Shown here one piece after another: positions 1-8,441 of a stretch of 64,000 bases of DNA; position 1 is the first letter of the stretch; each line of letters begins with the position of its first letter. The stretch lies in NCBI GenBank assembly GCA_964398055.1, contig CAYNLK010000025.1, positions 25,082 to 89,081 on the forward strand. Direction: 5' to 3'. The translations under genes and the position numbers were made by a program. Below the pieces are notes generated by a model that was not told the origin of the DNA, ran no database searches, and saw nothing but the letters and a program-made list of their open reading frames with translations. This stretch comes from CAYNLK01 sp964398055. Lineage in GTDB: Bacteria; Chloroflexota; Anaerolineae; 4572-78; J111.

Positions 1-2
1 AG

Positions 3-671
3 TTCAGCCAGAATGGTCGCAGTGTGTGGATTCAGACGTTTGGTTTACCGTTCGATAACGCCACTATCAGCATACATCGAAATAGTATTGTCGGCAGCGC
101 TACGTTGGGGGTAGCTAACGATGTCCCCACTGCCGGGGTTGTTGACGCCACGCTCAACTGGTGGAGTAGCCCTGCCGGTCCCACCCATACCGGCAATGTT
201 GGCGGCACCGGCGATAGCGTTAGCGATGCGATTGCTTTTAGCCCCTGGCTATGCGACGGGACGGACACCTCCCCGGCCATTGGTTTCCAACCGAGTCTGA
301 CCCCGTTATGCGCTATTCCTAGCCGCTTGATCTTCACCACTCAGCCCGGCGACGGCATCGTCAACGACCCGCTCACCACGCAGCCGGTGGTGCGGGCCGA
401 AGATGCCTCCGGTAACCTGGGTATCAACTTCAACGGCGCAGTTAGTCTGGCCCTGGAGCCGGTTGGGGCCACCCTGAAAGGCACCAATCCGGTCAATGCG
501 GTCAACGGTGTGGCTACCTTTAGCGGCCTAGCGGTTGACACGTCGGGTATATATACCCTCGCTGCCTCAGCCGCGGGCTTCACTGGCGTCACCAGTAACT
601 CCTTTGCCATTCAAGCGAATATTAATGATGATGTAAATATCTTCCTACCCCTTATTGTTAAGAACCACTGA
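3..671 (+). CDS. C-terminal part of a secreted beta-helix/Ig-like surface protein (5' truncated)
   Basis: The reading frame is open from the window edge to a TGA at 669-671, so this is the C-terminal end of a longer gene; an internal GTG at 24 is probably not the true start. The first ~80 residues (motifs NWWSSPAGPTH and AFSPWL) resemble the end of a right-handed parallel beta-helix domain. A bacterial Ig-like module of about 100 residues follows, with SRLIFTTQP near its start and GVATFSGLAVD near its middle. The protein ends in a short hydrophobic stretch plus basic residues (IFLPLIVKNH), a tail often seen on exported Chloroflexota proteins. The likely location is the cell surface or outside the cell; no enzymatic residues can be assigned. 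It appears unrelated to the downstream operon. Confidence 0.75.
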   Translation, partial: FSQNGRSVWIQTFGLPFDNATISIHRNSIVGSATLGVANDVPTAGVVDATLNWWSSPAGPTHTGNVGGTGDSVSDAIAFSPWLCDGTDTSPAIGFQPSLTPLCAIPSRLIFTTQPGDGIVNDPLTTQPVVRAEDASGNLGINFNGAVSLALEPVGATLKGTNPVNAVNGVATFSGLAVDTSGIYTLAASAAGFTGVTSNSFAIQANINDDVNIFLPLIVKNH

Positions 672-696
672 GTATAATCTATGGCGATGCCCAAAT

Positions 697-724
697 GTAG
701 GGGCGTTCGGCCGAACGCCCCTAC
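697..724. repeat. 28-bp perfect palindrome
   Basis: Each 14-base arm starts GTAGGGGCG and the two arms are exact reverse complements. The same GTAGGGGCG end occurs in the MITE-like element near 58650, so it probably belongs to a dispersed palindromic family. It lies just after the surface-protein gene and could form a hairpin, but no T-tract follows. Confidence 0.8.
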
Positions 725-870
725 GAGATACCGGGGAAGCCACGGTAATATCCAAAGAACCCAAAGTTGATGAGAGGGCGCGAGTCGTCCTTTCCTGTCC
801 CTTCAAATCGGCTGCCGGCCCGGCTGACCTTAAAATTAAGGCTGGCCACGTGAATGACAGCCGTTGATTC

Positions 871-899
871 TTGACAGTCAATCCTGTTTGCTATATAAT
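871..899 (+). promoter_or_regulatory. Consensus sigma70-type promoter of the LacI-UroD fusion gene
   Basis: TTGACA at 871-876 and TATAAT at 894-899 are separated by exactly 17 bases, a perfect match to the housekeeping consensus. The expected transcription start is near 906, about 65 bases ahead of the TTG start codon of the regulator. Confidence 0.8.
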
Positions 900-910
900 C
901 GAGCCGTTAA

Positions 911-924
911 TGAAATCGATATCA
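911..924. promoter_or_regulatory. Candidate LacI-family operator
   Basis: TGAAATCGATATCA is symmetric at 12 of 14 positions around a central CG, the usual form of LacI-family operators. It lies just past the predicted transcription start of the gene encoding a LacI-family protein, which suits autorepression. Wider symmetry (GTTAAT at 906, ATTAAC further right) surrounds it. This is inferred from position and symmetry only. Confidence 0.55.
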
Positions 925-970
925 TGAAATCGGTTATTAACAAGTTTTGCCATGATGTCAGGAGCAGCGA

Positions 971-3199
971 TTGGCTACAATTAGCGATGTGGCTAAACGA
1001 GCCGGGGTGGCGCCGGTCACCGTTTCACGGGTGATCAATAAAGCCAACAACGTTAGCGCCGATACCCGCGCCCGGGTGGAGCGAGCCATTGAAGAATTGG
1101 GCTACGTGCCCAGCGGGGTAGCTCAGAGCTTGCGCTCCAAGCGAACGCGTTCGCTGGCCTTGCTGGTGCCTGACATTACCAATGCTTTCTGGACCACTGT
1201 CGCCCGGGGGGTGGAAGACGCCGCCCAAAGCCAGGGTTACTCTATTCTCCTCTGCAATACCGACGAAGATGTTACCAAGCAGCTTCGTTACTTGGATGTC
1301 GTCGTCAGCCAGCGAGTTGACGGCGTCATCATTGCGCCCTACGACTCCCAAGTTAAAAATCTGGGTAAGTTGCCCGAACGCCATATTCCCACCGTGGTTA
1401 TCGACCGCCATATTAACGGGTGGCAAGTTGATACGGTCACCGGCGACTCGATCTCTGGCGCCCGGGCGCTGGTGCAACATTTGGTCCGCCTGGGGCATAC
1501 CCGGATTGCCATGATTACCGGCGCCGCCGAAACCTCGACCGCGGCCGACCGGGTGGCCGGTTATCAATTGGCCCTGGCCGAGGCCGGCCTGCCGATTGAC
1601 CTCAACCTGATCAAGTACGGCGAGTTTCGGGCCGAGGCCGGGGAACGGCTAACCGAGCAGGTCTTGGCCGAAAACCCTCCGCCCACGGCGATCTTTGCCG
1701 CCAACAATGCCATTGCCACCGGCGTGGTTGACGCCCTGGAAAAGCGCGGTTTGCGGACGCCCCAGGATATTGCCCTGGTGGTCTTTGACGATCTGCCCAA
1801 TACCTCCCACTTCTTTCCATTCTTCACCGTGGCTGTCCAGCCGGCTTATGAGATTGGGGTCAACGCCGCCCAACTGCTGCTCAGCCGCCTGGAGGCCGAG
1901 GTGAGTTTGCAGCCGCGCCAGGTTGTTTTGCCCACCCGGCTCATCATTCGCCACTCGTGCGGCAGCCGGCTCAAGGAGAACGGCCATGCCACCCTCAGCT
2001 TGCCGCTGCCCAAAGACATCCGTATGCGGAGTCAATTGGTCCGGCGACTCACACCTGAGGAAATTCGCCGCGCCTCAACCGAGCTTCAAGGGCTAACCCG
2101 GTCCCGGGGCCGGCGTGAAATTGGGCTGTCGGATTACGACAAGGCTGACATCAACCGGCTGCTCAAGGTGCTGCGCCACCAGGAAGCCGACCGGCTGCCT
2201 CATCTGGAGTTCTGGGTGACCAGCCAGGCGGTTTATGAATACGTTCTGGAGCACCGGCTCGAGTACGAGATTGTCGATGCCAGGGTCGGCGGCCAATCGG
2301 TCAGGCCAGAGGATCATGTGGAGTTTGCCCGCCGCCTGGGCATGGATGCGGTCACTTGCAACTTTTCCTGGCGGCCCAACAACATCTTCCGCAAAGCCTC
2401 CGACGGCACCGAACATTACGTTGACGGTTCGCTCAAGAGTCCGGCCGACCTGGCCAATCTGGAACCGCCGCCCCCCCTGGCCAACCAACTCAACTATCTG
2501 GAACGCTATCTGCGGGCGGCGCAAGGGACGGGCGTGGGTGTGGTGGCTAACTTTACCTCGTTTTTCGATAGCGCCCTGTTAGCCATTGGCATGTTGGATG
2601 CCCTCTACCTCTTTCACGATAACCGGTCCTTCCTCGAAAAAGTAATGGACCTCCTGCTCGAAAATCAAGAACGCGTGATGCGGGCTGTGTGTGATCGCTT
2701 TGCCGATGACCTGGCTTTCATCTTGATCAATGATGACATTGCCCATAACGCCGGTCCCTTAATTCAACCTGACATGCTGGTCGACATCTTTAGCGAGCGC
2801 ATGAAGCGACTGATTGCCCCGGCCAAGGAGCATGGCAAGCTGGCAGCGATGCATACGGATGGCCGGGTAGATCGGCTTTTGCCGCTGTTACACGATATCG
2901 GCTTTGAGATTGTCCATCCGCTGCAACCCGAGGCCAACGATATCTTCGCCCTGCGCCAGGAGTGGGCCGGCAAGCTGGCTTTGATCGGCAATATTCCCAC
3001 CAGTTTGCTGGCTTATGGCTGCAAGGAGGAAATCGAGGCGACCGTGAGAGAGTATTGCACCCGGTTGGCGCCGGGTGGCGGCTATGTGTTAGGCTCCTCG
3101 ACAAGTATTGAACAGGGTATTCCGCCGGAGAATTTTGTGACGATGGTTCAGGCTGTGCATAAATATGGCCGTTACGCTGCTTTGGGCCAGGAGATCTGA
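971..3199 (+). CDS. LacI-family repressor fused to a UroD/MtaA-like methyltransferase domain
   Basis: This 742-residue protein joins two normally separate families. Residues 1-60 are a LacI helix-turn-helix and hinge (ISDVAKRAGVAPVTVSRVIN). Residues ~61-335 form a periplasmic-binding-protein-like sensor (LALLVPDITNAFW, GVIIAPYDS, AIFAANNAIATG). After a linker, residues ~395-742 match the UroD superfamily that includes corrinoid methyltransferases (LLKVLRHQEADRLPHLEF near the start, GIPPENF near the end). Where MtaA-type enzymes have a zinc-binding His-x-Cys-Gly, this one has His628-Thr-Asp630-Gly, so zinc thiolate chemistry is doubtful. The start is a TTG at 971 with AGGAG at 960-964. It heads a co-directional run of methyltransferase and sugar genes and is probably their regulator. 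Typical LacI proteins are ~340 residues. The domain assignments are strong; whether the fused domain is catalytic or a sensor is unknown. Confidence 0.88.
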   Translation: MATISDVAKRAGVAPVTVSRVINKANNVSADTRARVERAIEELGYVPSGVAQSLRSKRTRSLALLVPDITNAFWTTVARGVEDAAQSQGYSILLCNTDEDVTKQLRYLDVVVSQRVDGVIIAPYDSQVKNLGKLPERHIPTVVIDRHINGWQVDTVTGDSISGARALVQHLVRLGHTRIAMITGAAETSTAADRVAGYQLALAEAGLPIDLNLIKYGEFRAEAGERLTEQVLAENPPPTAIFAANNAIATGVVDALEKRGLRTPQDIALVVFDDLPNTSHFFPFFTVAVQPAYEIGVNAAQLLLSRLEAEVSLQPRQVVLPTRLIIRHSCGSRLKENGHATLSLPLPKDIRMRSQLVRRLTPEEIRRASTELQGLTRSRGRREIGLSDYDKADINRLLKVLRHQEADRLPHLEFWVTSQAVYEYVLEHRLEYEIVDARVGGQSVRPEDHVEFARRLGMDAVTCNFSWRPNNIFRKASDGTEHYVDGSLKSPADLANLEPPPPLANQLNYLERYLRAAQGTGVGVVANFTSFFDSALLAIGMLDALYLFHDNRSFLEKVMDLLLENQERVMRAVCDRFADDLAFILINDDIAHNAGPLIQPDMLVDIFSERMKRLIAPAKEHGKLAAMHTDGRVDRLLPLLHDIGFEIVHPLQPEANDIFALRQEWAGKLALIGNIPTSLLAYGCKEEIEATVREYCTRLAPGGGYVLGSSTSIEQGIPPENFVTMVQAVHKYGRYAALGQEI

Positions 3200-3225
3200 G
3201 CTTATAGTCCCCAGAGAAGGTTTTT

Positions 3226-3290
3226 GCGGGGATTGGGGGATTAGGAGATGAAAAAACAAGGGAAAAAATATCCTAATCCCTAATCCCCGC
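3226..3290. repeat. Inverted repeat between two UroD-type genes
   Basis: Arms at 3226-3246 and 3271-3290 (GCGGGGATT ... AATCCCCGC) pair almost fully, with one extra base in the left arm and an A-rich 24-base loop. No T-run follows, so a terminator role is uncertain. The repeated GGGATTAG words resemble the other simple-word intergenic repeats of this window. Confidence 0.6.
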
Positions 3291-3379
3291 CCAAAATGAT
3301 TGGAAATGACTTTTCTGGACATCTAGAATAAGATTTGGCGCAACGTTGAGCATTTTTCATCGCAGAAAGGAAACTGAAC

Positions 3380-4498
3380 ATGACGCCTAAAGAGAGAATG
3401 ATGACTGCGCTGCACCGCGAAAAGCCGGACCGGCTGCCGGTGACCGTCCACCAGTGGCAGGGCTACCACCTGGAAGAATATATGGGTGGGGTCGAGGCGC
3501 TGGAGGCGTTTCAGATGGTCGGGATGGATGCTTCCATCCAATACTTTGCCGATATGGGCCAATTCTGGCTGCCCGACGCCGACTATACCAAGTTTTCTAC
3601 CCCGACATGGAAAGATGATATCGAGATCATCAGCAGCGACCCCAATAACCGCGTCTACCACCACACCATTACCACCCCTGAAGGCACGTTGACCTACAAA
3701 ACCGCCGGCAACCGCATGACCACCTGGATCACCGAATATTTGATCAAACGGGACGAGGATATCGAGCTGATCCGCAAATATATGCCGGTGCCGGCGCTCG
3801 ATCTGAAACCGATTGAAAAGGTTTACGACCAGGTGGGCGATAAGGGCATTGTGCGTGGCTTTGTGTGGGGCGACCAGGCCGGTTGCTGGCAGCACGCCGC
3901 TTGCCTGATCGATGTGCAGGATTTGATTTTTGCCTGCTTCGATAAGCCGGAGTGGGTTCACCAACTGCTGGGTATCTTGCTCGAAAAGAAATTGAAGTTC
4001 GTGGAGACGATGACAGGGGCCAAATTCGACCTGATCGAAACCGGCGGCGGGGCCGGCTCCTCCACTGTGATTTCACCCGAAATCCACCAGGAGTTCTGCC
4101 TGCCCTATGACAAGCAGATCCACGACGCCCTCCACTCCGTCGGTTTTGAGGTGGTGGCCTATCACACCTGCGGCGGCACCCTCAAAATCGAGGAGTTGAT
4201 TGTAGCCAACGGTTGTGATGTCTCCGAGACGCTGGCCCCTAAGAGTATCGGCGGCAACCAGGAGCCGTGGGAATTCAAGGCCAAAGTCGGCAATCGCCTG
4301 GCTGTCATCGGCGGGATGGACCAATACAGCATCTTGACCGATGGCACAGCCGAGGACATTCGCCGGATGGTCTTCACCCTGTTTGAAAAGGTTGGTTATG
4401 ACGGCGGCTACATTATGTCCGCCTCCGATCATTTCTTTGAGACGCCGGTCGAGAACCTCAAGGTTTTTGCTGAGGCGGCGAAAGAGTGCGTTTATTAG
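3380..4498 (+). CDS. UroD-family (MtaA/MtbA-like) methyltransferase, paralogue 1
   Basis: This 372-residue TIM-barrel protein starts with the family signature KERMMTALHREKPDRLPV. His262-Thr-Cys264-Gly-Gly is the zinc-binding His-x-Cys of cobamide:CoM-type methyltransferases and their relatives. Near the C-terminus the usual third Cys ligand is replaced by SASDHFF before TPVEN, so a His or Asp may serve instead. The protein is expected to be cytoplasmic and to transfer a methyl group between a substrate and a corrinoid protein, such as those at 14612 or 39427. Start ATG at 3380 follows AAAGGA. It is the first separate gene after the LacI-UroD fusion. True uroporphyrinogen decarboxylase is unlikely, because five further paralogous domains sit in the same window among sugar genes. 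Confidence 0.85.
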   Translation: MTPKERMMTALHREKPDRLPVTVHQWQGYHLEEYMGGVEALEAFQMVGMDASIQYFADMGQFWLPDADYTKFSTPTWKDDIEIISSDPNNRVYHHTITTPEGTLTYKTAGNRMTTWITEYLIKRDEDIELIRKYMPVPALDLKPIEKVYDQVGDKGIVRGFVWGDQAGCWQHAACLIDVQDLIFACFDKPEWVHQLLGILLEKKLKFVETMTGAKFDLIETGGGAGSSTVISPEIHQEFCLPYDKQIHDALHSVGFEVVAYHTCGGTLKIEELIVANGCDVSETLAPKSIGGNQEPWEFKAKVGNRLAVIGGMDQYSILTDGTAEDIRRMVFTLFEKVGYDGGYIMSASDHFFETPVENLKVFAEAAKECVY

Positions 4499-4500
4499 GA

Positions 4501-4580
4501 CAGTGAACAGTGAACGGTGAACAGTGATCAGTGATCAGTGATCACTGATCACTGATCAGTGATCAGTAGTCAGTAGTCAG
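4501..4580. repeat. Heptanucleotide repeat, CAGTGAN family
   Basis: About eleven tandem 7-base units follow the stop codon of the preceding gene. They begin as CAGTGAA and change to CAGTGAT, CACTGAT and CAGTAGT. The mixture of CAGTGAT with its reverse complement makes part of the block palindromic. Confidence 0.8.
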
Positions 4581-4600
4581 TGAATAGTCAACTGGCCACT

Positions 4601-4797
4601 GATAACCGATAACCGATAACTGATAACCGATAACTGATAACCGATAACCGATAACCGATAACTGATAACTGATAACCGATAACTGATAACTGATAACCGA
4701 TAACTGATAACTGATAACCGATAACTGATAACTGATAACTGATAACTGATAACTGATAACCGATAACTGATAACCGATAACTGATAACCGGATAACT
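4601..4797. repeat. Tandem heptamer array GATAACY, 27 copies plus one
   Basis: From 4601 to 4789 the sequence is 189 bases, exactly 27 units of GATAACC or GATAACT in unbroken register. After a single extra G comes one more unit at 4791-4797. The array stops only 19 bases before the next start codon, adjoining its ribosome-binding site (GAGGAG). It has no credible coding capacity, although both strands stay open because a 7-base unit reads as a 7-residue peptide repeat. Confidence 0.95.
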
Positions 4798-4816
4798 GTA
4801 AGAGGAGTAGGCAAAT

Positions 4817-5893
4817 ATGGCCAAACGCATGAGTTCCAGAGAGCGGGTGTTAGCCGCTTTTGCCCACGAAGAACCGGATCACGTCCCGGCCTGGTTGGGG
4901 GCGGCCCCGGAAACCCGGGCGATGATGGTTGAACACCTGGGGCTGGCGGACGACGAGGCGCTGTCGGTTTACCTGGGCGATGATTTCCGGCGGGTCTACG
5001 CCAAATACGCCGGGCCGGAGGAGCTTGGCCCGACGGCCAACCTGATGCCCGGCTCCACCTATCGCACCCCGTTTGGAGTAGAACGGTACGGTTACGGCTA
5101 CGGCATGCCGCGCACGATGCCGCTCAAGAATGCCACCTTGAAGGAAGTCTATGCTTATGCCTGGCCCGACCCGGCCTGGATGGACCCGTCCGGCATCAGG
5201 GCCGAGGTCGCCAGGTGGGGCGGGCAATACGCCATTCTGGGCGGCGACTGGTCGCCTTTCTGGCACGACGCCATCGACCTGCTGGATTGGGACAACCTAT
5301 TCTACAAAATGTACGATGAGCCGGAGCTGGTGGACGCGGTGATGCAGCACATTGTCGATTACTACGCCGGCGTCAGCCAGCGCATCTTCGACGCGGCCGG
5401 CGATGTAATCGACGTCTTTTTCATCGGCAACGACTTTGGCACGCAGATCGGCCCGATGATCGGCGAGGATGTATTCAGGCGCTTCATCCTGCCGCACCTG
5501 AAGCGGTTGATTGACCTGGGCCACGACTACGGTTTGAAGGTGATGTTGCATTGCTGCGGCGGTTTTGCCCCGCTCATCCCGCTGATGATCGAGGCCGGGT
5601 TGGATGGCCTGCAAGCCCTGCAACCGACGGCCAAAGGGATGGAACCGGCCCGGTTGAAGGCTGAATTTGGCGATAAGATGCTCTTTTGCGGCTGTATCGA
5701 TACCCAGAAAGTCCTGATCGAAGGTACGCCGGATTGGGTCAGAACCAAAACGCGCCAGATTCTCGAGATCATGAAACCCGGCGGCGGCTACATCGCCTCA
5801 CCCAGCCACGACTATCTGCTGCCGGAAACGCCCATCGAAAATGTCATCACCATGTACAAAACCGTGCGCGAGTACGGCTATTATCAAAATTAG
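4817..5893 (+). CDS. UroD-family methyltransferase, paralogue 2
   Basis: This 358-residue UroD-superfamily protein opens with the family motif SSRERVLAAFAHEEPDHVPAW. His245-Cys246-Cys247-Gly-Gly gives the His-x-Cys zinc pair. The third-ligand region reads SPSHDYLLPETPIEN, with His in place of the MtaA-type Cys. It is expected to act as a corrinoid-linked methyltransferase component in the cytoplasm. Start ATG 4817 is preceded by GAGGAG, right after the heptamer array. It shares direction with the flanking paralogues and the mutarotase gene downstream. Sequence alone does not say whether it demethylates the substrate or methylates an acceptor. Confidence 0.83.
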   Translation: MAKRMSSRERVLAAFAHEEPDHVPAWLGAAPETRAMMVEHLGLADDEALSVYLGDDFRRVYAKYAGPEELGPTANLMPGSTYRTPFGVERYGYGYGMPRTMPLKNATLKEVYAYAWPDPAWMDPSGIRAEVARWGGQYAILGGDWSPFWHDAIDLLDWDNLFYKMYDEPELVDAVMQHIVDYYAGVSQRIFDAAGDVIDVFFIGNDFGTQIGPMIGEDVFRRFILPHLKRLIDLGHDYGLKVMLHCCGGFAPLIPLMIEAGLDGLQALQPTAKGMEPARLKAEFGDKMLFCGCIDTQKVLIEGTPDWVRTKTRQILEIMKPGGGYIASPSHDYLLPETPIENVITMYKTVREYGYYQN

Positions 5894-5925
5894 GAACCGT
5901 TCAACCTCACCTATGTCGGAAAGCT

Positions 5926-6684
5926 ATGAACCCAAATATTGAGATTATGGCCTTGTCATTGTTGTCCGGTTTTGATACCGACCCCTTACAACTATTGATC
6001 CAGCAATTTTTCTTGCTGCTGCCCTGCATCATCATAGTTTTTGTGGCGGGACTGGTCATATTTTCCATCTACTATAGCTACCGCCAGGCCAAACAACGCG
6101 TTGCTGACCTTCAGCGGGTGGCCGATGAATTGGGTTTTGAGTTCTTACCCAAAGGAGACGATACCTTTTTATCCAATCGAGCCGATTTATACCTGTTTTC
6201 ACTGGGCCGCTCAAAGCAGCTTTCTAACCTGATGCGCGGCAAAATAAAAAATCTCAAAGCAGTTATTTTTGATTACCAATATACCACCGGCAGCGGCAAG
6301 AACCGTCATACCAGGTCTCAAACTGTGGCCGGTTTTCAACTGGATTCGGCCTCTTTGCCCACTTTTTCCCTGCGGCCGGAGAGTATGTGGCACAAAGTTG
6401 GCGCTTGGTTTGGCTATCAGGACATTAATTTTGAGGGTTACCCCGTTTTTTCCAAAAACTATCTGCTGCGCGGCAGCGATCAAATGGCTGTTCGTAATCT
6501 TTTCACCGACGCCGCGCTGATGTTTCTTGAGACAAAATTGGGTTGCTGCATCGAGGGCGATGAAAATTGGCTGTTATTTTATCGCCATAACCGGCGAGTT
6601 GACCCACCGGCGATACGCGCCTTGTTAGAAGAAGGGGTGGAGGTGGTGGAGATGTTCCGCCTGGCCCCGGGCGAGGAATTTTGA
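5926..6684 (+). CDS. Conserved membrane-anchored hypothetical protein
   Basis: This 252-residue protein has one strong N-terminal transmembrane segment (LLLPCIIIVFVAGLVIFSIYY, roughly residues 30-50), followed by a basic/coiled stretch and a soluble C-terminal domain of about 190 residues. That domain contains a KNLKAVIFDYQYTTGSGK region and the end motif RALLEEGVEVVEMF. I do not recognise a named family; it resembles DUF-type Chloroflexota proteins of unknown role. The ATG at 5926 was chosen because the frame upstream overlaps the previous gene. It stands between a methyltransferase gene and the mutarotase gene and may be a passenger rather than part of the pathway. Confidence 0.7.
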   Translation: MNPNIEIMALSLLSGFDTDPLQLLIQQFFLLLPCIIIVFVAGLVIFSIYYSYRQAKQRVADLQRVADELGFEFLPKGDDTFLSNRADLYLFSLGRSKQLSNLMRGKIKNLKAVIFDYQYTTGSGKNRHTRSQTVAGFQLDSASLPTFSLRPESMWHKVGAWFGYQDINFEGYPVFSKNYLLRGSDQMAVRNLFTDAALMFLETKLGCCIEGDENWLLFYRHNRRVDPPAIRALLEEGVEVVEMFRLAPGEEF

Positions 6685-6756
6685 TCATTGAGTTTGCCTG
6701 ATCTGGCAGGATGTCAATTAAACCTTAATTAATCCATTAACAAAGGAGGCTTCATC

Positions 6757-7080
6757 ATGCAAAGACACGGTTCTGTCATTGGCGTTAGACTGGATAAATT
6801 GGATGAGTACAAGAAATATCACGCCGCGGTCTGGCCGGAAATTCTGGATATGATTCGCCAGTGCAACATCCGCAACTACTCGATTTATTACAAGGATGGC
6901 CAGCTTTTTAGCTATTTTGAATATCACGGCGACGACTTTGCCGCCGATATGGCCAAAATGGCCGCCGATCCCAAAACCCAGGAGTGGTGGGATATCATGA
7001 TGCCCATGCAAGTCCCGCTGGCAACCCGCGCCGAGGGCGAGTGGTGGGCCGAGATGGAAGAAGTCTTTCATATGGATTGA
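6757..7080 (+). CDS. rhaM: L-rhamnose mutarotase family protein
   Basis: This 107-residue protein has the full length and pattern of RhaM: an early YKKYHAAVWPEI segment containing the catalytic-region His, then NYSIYYKDGQLFSYFEY, WWDIMMPMQ, and the C-terminal end EEVFHMD. RhaM interconverts alpha and beta anomers of L-rhamnose; relatives act on other 6-deoxy or related sugars, including fucose. The ATG at 6757 follows a strong AAAGGAGG. Its place among UroD-type methyltransferases and upstream of fucI and a rhamnulokinase-type kinase suggests that the imported substrate is a deoxyhexose or a derivative of one. The exact sugar is not determined by the sequence. Confidence 0.93.
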   Translation: MQRHGSVIGVRLDKLDEYKKYHAAVWPEILDMIRQCNIRNYSIYYKDGQLFSYFEYHGDDFAADMAKMAADPKTQEWWDIMMPMQVPLATRAEGEWWAEMEEVFHMD

Positions 7081-7204
7081 GGTCAAGGGTCAAGTGGCAG
7101 GTAGCAGGTAGCAGGTAGCACGCGAAGCGGCAGGTGGCAAGTGACAGATGGCTATAATTGAGTACTAATTACTGGCAACTGACTGCTGACCACTGACCAC
7201 TGAC
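7081..7204. repeat. Short-word tandem repeats (CAGGTAG, CCACTGA heptamers)
   Basis: Three tandem CAGGTAG units near 7096-7118 and repeated CACTGAC/CCACTGA words near 7175-7204 fill the gap before the next gene. The 7-base unit length matches the other intergenic arrays of the window. Confidence 0.7.
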
Positions 7205-7238
7205 AATAACTAAAGCACATCCAGGAGAACATGAAGTT

Positions 7239-8408
7239 ATGGAACGAACAGAGAATTGTCTGAAAAAACTGGATCGAATGAACAAAACTCTGCGCCACGA
7301 AGAGGCGGATCGCGTGCCGATTAGCGATTTCTTTTGGGGCAGTTTTCTCAACCGCTGGCGCGCCGATTTAGGGCTGCCGGCAGATACCGACATCTACACC
7401 TATTACGATCTCGACTGGCAGGTGACGATTCCGAATATGGACCCGCACATCAAGCAGTTTGAGATCCTGGAAGAGAATGAGGAACATGTGATCGTGCGGA
7501 CCGGCTTTGAGGCCATCATCGAGAAGAAGTTTGCCGATCCGATGCCGCGCTGGTTGAAGTTTGAAACTGACACAATCGAGAAGGTCGAAGCCTTTGAGTT
7601 TGATGATCCGTGGGACGACCGGCGCTACTTCAGCGGCGGCGATAACCAGATTGCCGGCGTCGGCGATGGTTTTGCCCGCAATTCGCCGCCCTGGGTCGAA
7701 ACGGTCAAATCGTTATGGCCCAATTTTCCGGTTTACGGCAGCCAGTGTGAAGCCAACGAGTACATGACCCGCATCATCGGCCCGGAAAACAACCTGCTCT
7801 GGGCCGGCCTTTACCCCGAACAGTTGGGCAAGTTTGTGGAGCGGACCAATGAATTCGCCCTGGAATGTCTCAAAGCCCAGATCAAAGCGGCCAATGGCCT
7901 GCTCGACGGCATGGTCATCTGGGGCGATATCGCCTTCAAGAAAGACCTGTTTTTCTCGCCCGATTACTGGCGCAAATATTACAAACCCGGCCTTAGAAAG
8001 ATGGTCGAGGTTTGCCACGATAATAATCTGCCGGTGATCTACCACGGCTGCGGCAACGTGAAGCGAGTCTTTGCCGACTTCATCGAGATTGGCGTGGATG
8101 GCTACAACCCGCTGGAGGCCAAAGCCGGTCTGCATGTAGTCGATCTCAGACGCCAGTACGGCCATCAGATTGCCTTCTGCGGCAATATGGATGTGATGGA
8201 GTGGGCCGATTGCACTGAAGCCGAGTTGAAGCAGATCATTTTGACCAAGTTGAACGCGGCTAAAGGCGGCGGCTGGATCTTCCAATCCGACCATTCCGTA
8301 CCCAGCACGGTCTCCGGCCAGAAGTATGATTACGTGGTCAAGCTGGTGCGCCAATATGGCCAATATCCGCTCCGGCTGGGTGAGTACGATTTGCCTGACC
8401 TGAATTAA
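7239..8408 (+). CDS. UroD-family methyltransferase, paralogue 3
   Basis: This 389-residue UroD-superfamily protein has an N-terminal KTLRHEEADRVPISDFF motif. The zinc motif is His269-Gly-Cys271-Gly, and the late ligand region reads IFQSDHSVPSTV instead of a Cys. The middle carries an acidic DPWDDRRYF segment not shared with paralogues 1 and 2, so its substrate pocket probably differs. It is expected to transfer a methyl group to or from a corrinoid protein. It directly follows the mutarotase gene and precedes a creatininase-family gene on the same strand. Confidence 0.83.
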   Translation: MERTENCLKKLDRMNKTLRHEEADRVPISDFFWGSFLNRWRADLGLPADTDIYTYYDLDWQVTIPNMDPHIKQFEILEENEEHVIVRTGFEAIIEKKFADPMPRWLKFETDTIEKVEAFEFDDPWDDRRYFSGGDNQIAGVGDGFARNSPPWVETVKSLWPNFPVYGSQCEANEYMTRIIGPENNLLWAGLYPEQLGKFVERTNEFALECLKAQIKAANGLLDGMVIWGDIAFKKDLFFSPDYWRKYYKPGLRKMVEVCHDNNLPVIYHGCGNVKRVFADFIEIGVDGYNPLEAKAGLHVVDLRRQYGHQIAFCGNMDVMEWADCTEAELKQIILTKLNAAKGGGWIFQSDHSVPSTVSGQKYDYVVKLVRQYGQYPLRLGEYDLPDLN

Positions 8409-8441
8409 CCGAAGCCTGTCAAAAGGAGCAACTAAGTTTAT

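Noticed and set aside
4501..4797. Possible CRISPR array
   Set aside because: Units are contiguous 7-base words with no spacers and no Cas genes nearby.
4563..4830. Open frames on the minus strand encoding repeated LSVISYQ/LSVIGYQ peptides
   Set aside because: They are a by-product of the GATAACY heptamer array, which stays open in all frames lacking a stop; no ribosome-binding site or non-repeat sequence.
3380..5893. True uroporphyrinogen decarboxylase (hemE)
   Set aside because: Several paralogues, zinc-type His-x-Cys motifs and sugar/corrinoid context fit the methyltransferase branch; no other haem genes are near.
5686..5925. Extended N-terminus for the membrane hypothetical gene
   Set aside because: It overlaps the coding end of paralogue 2 in another frame; ATG 5926 is directly before the membrane segment.
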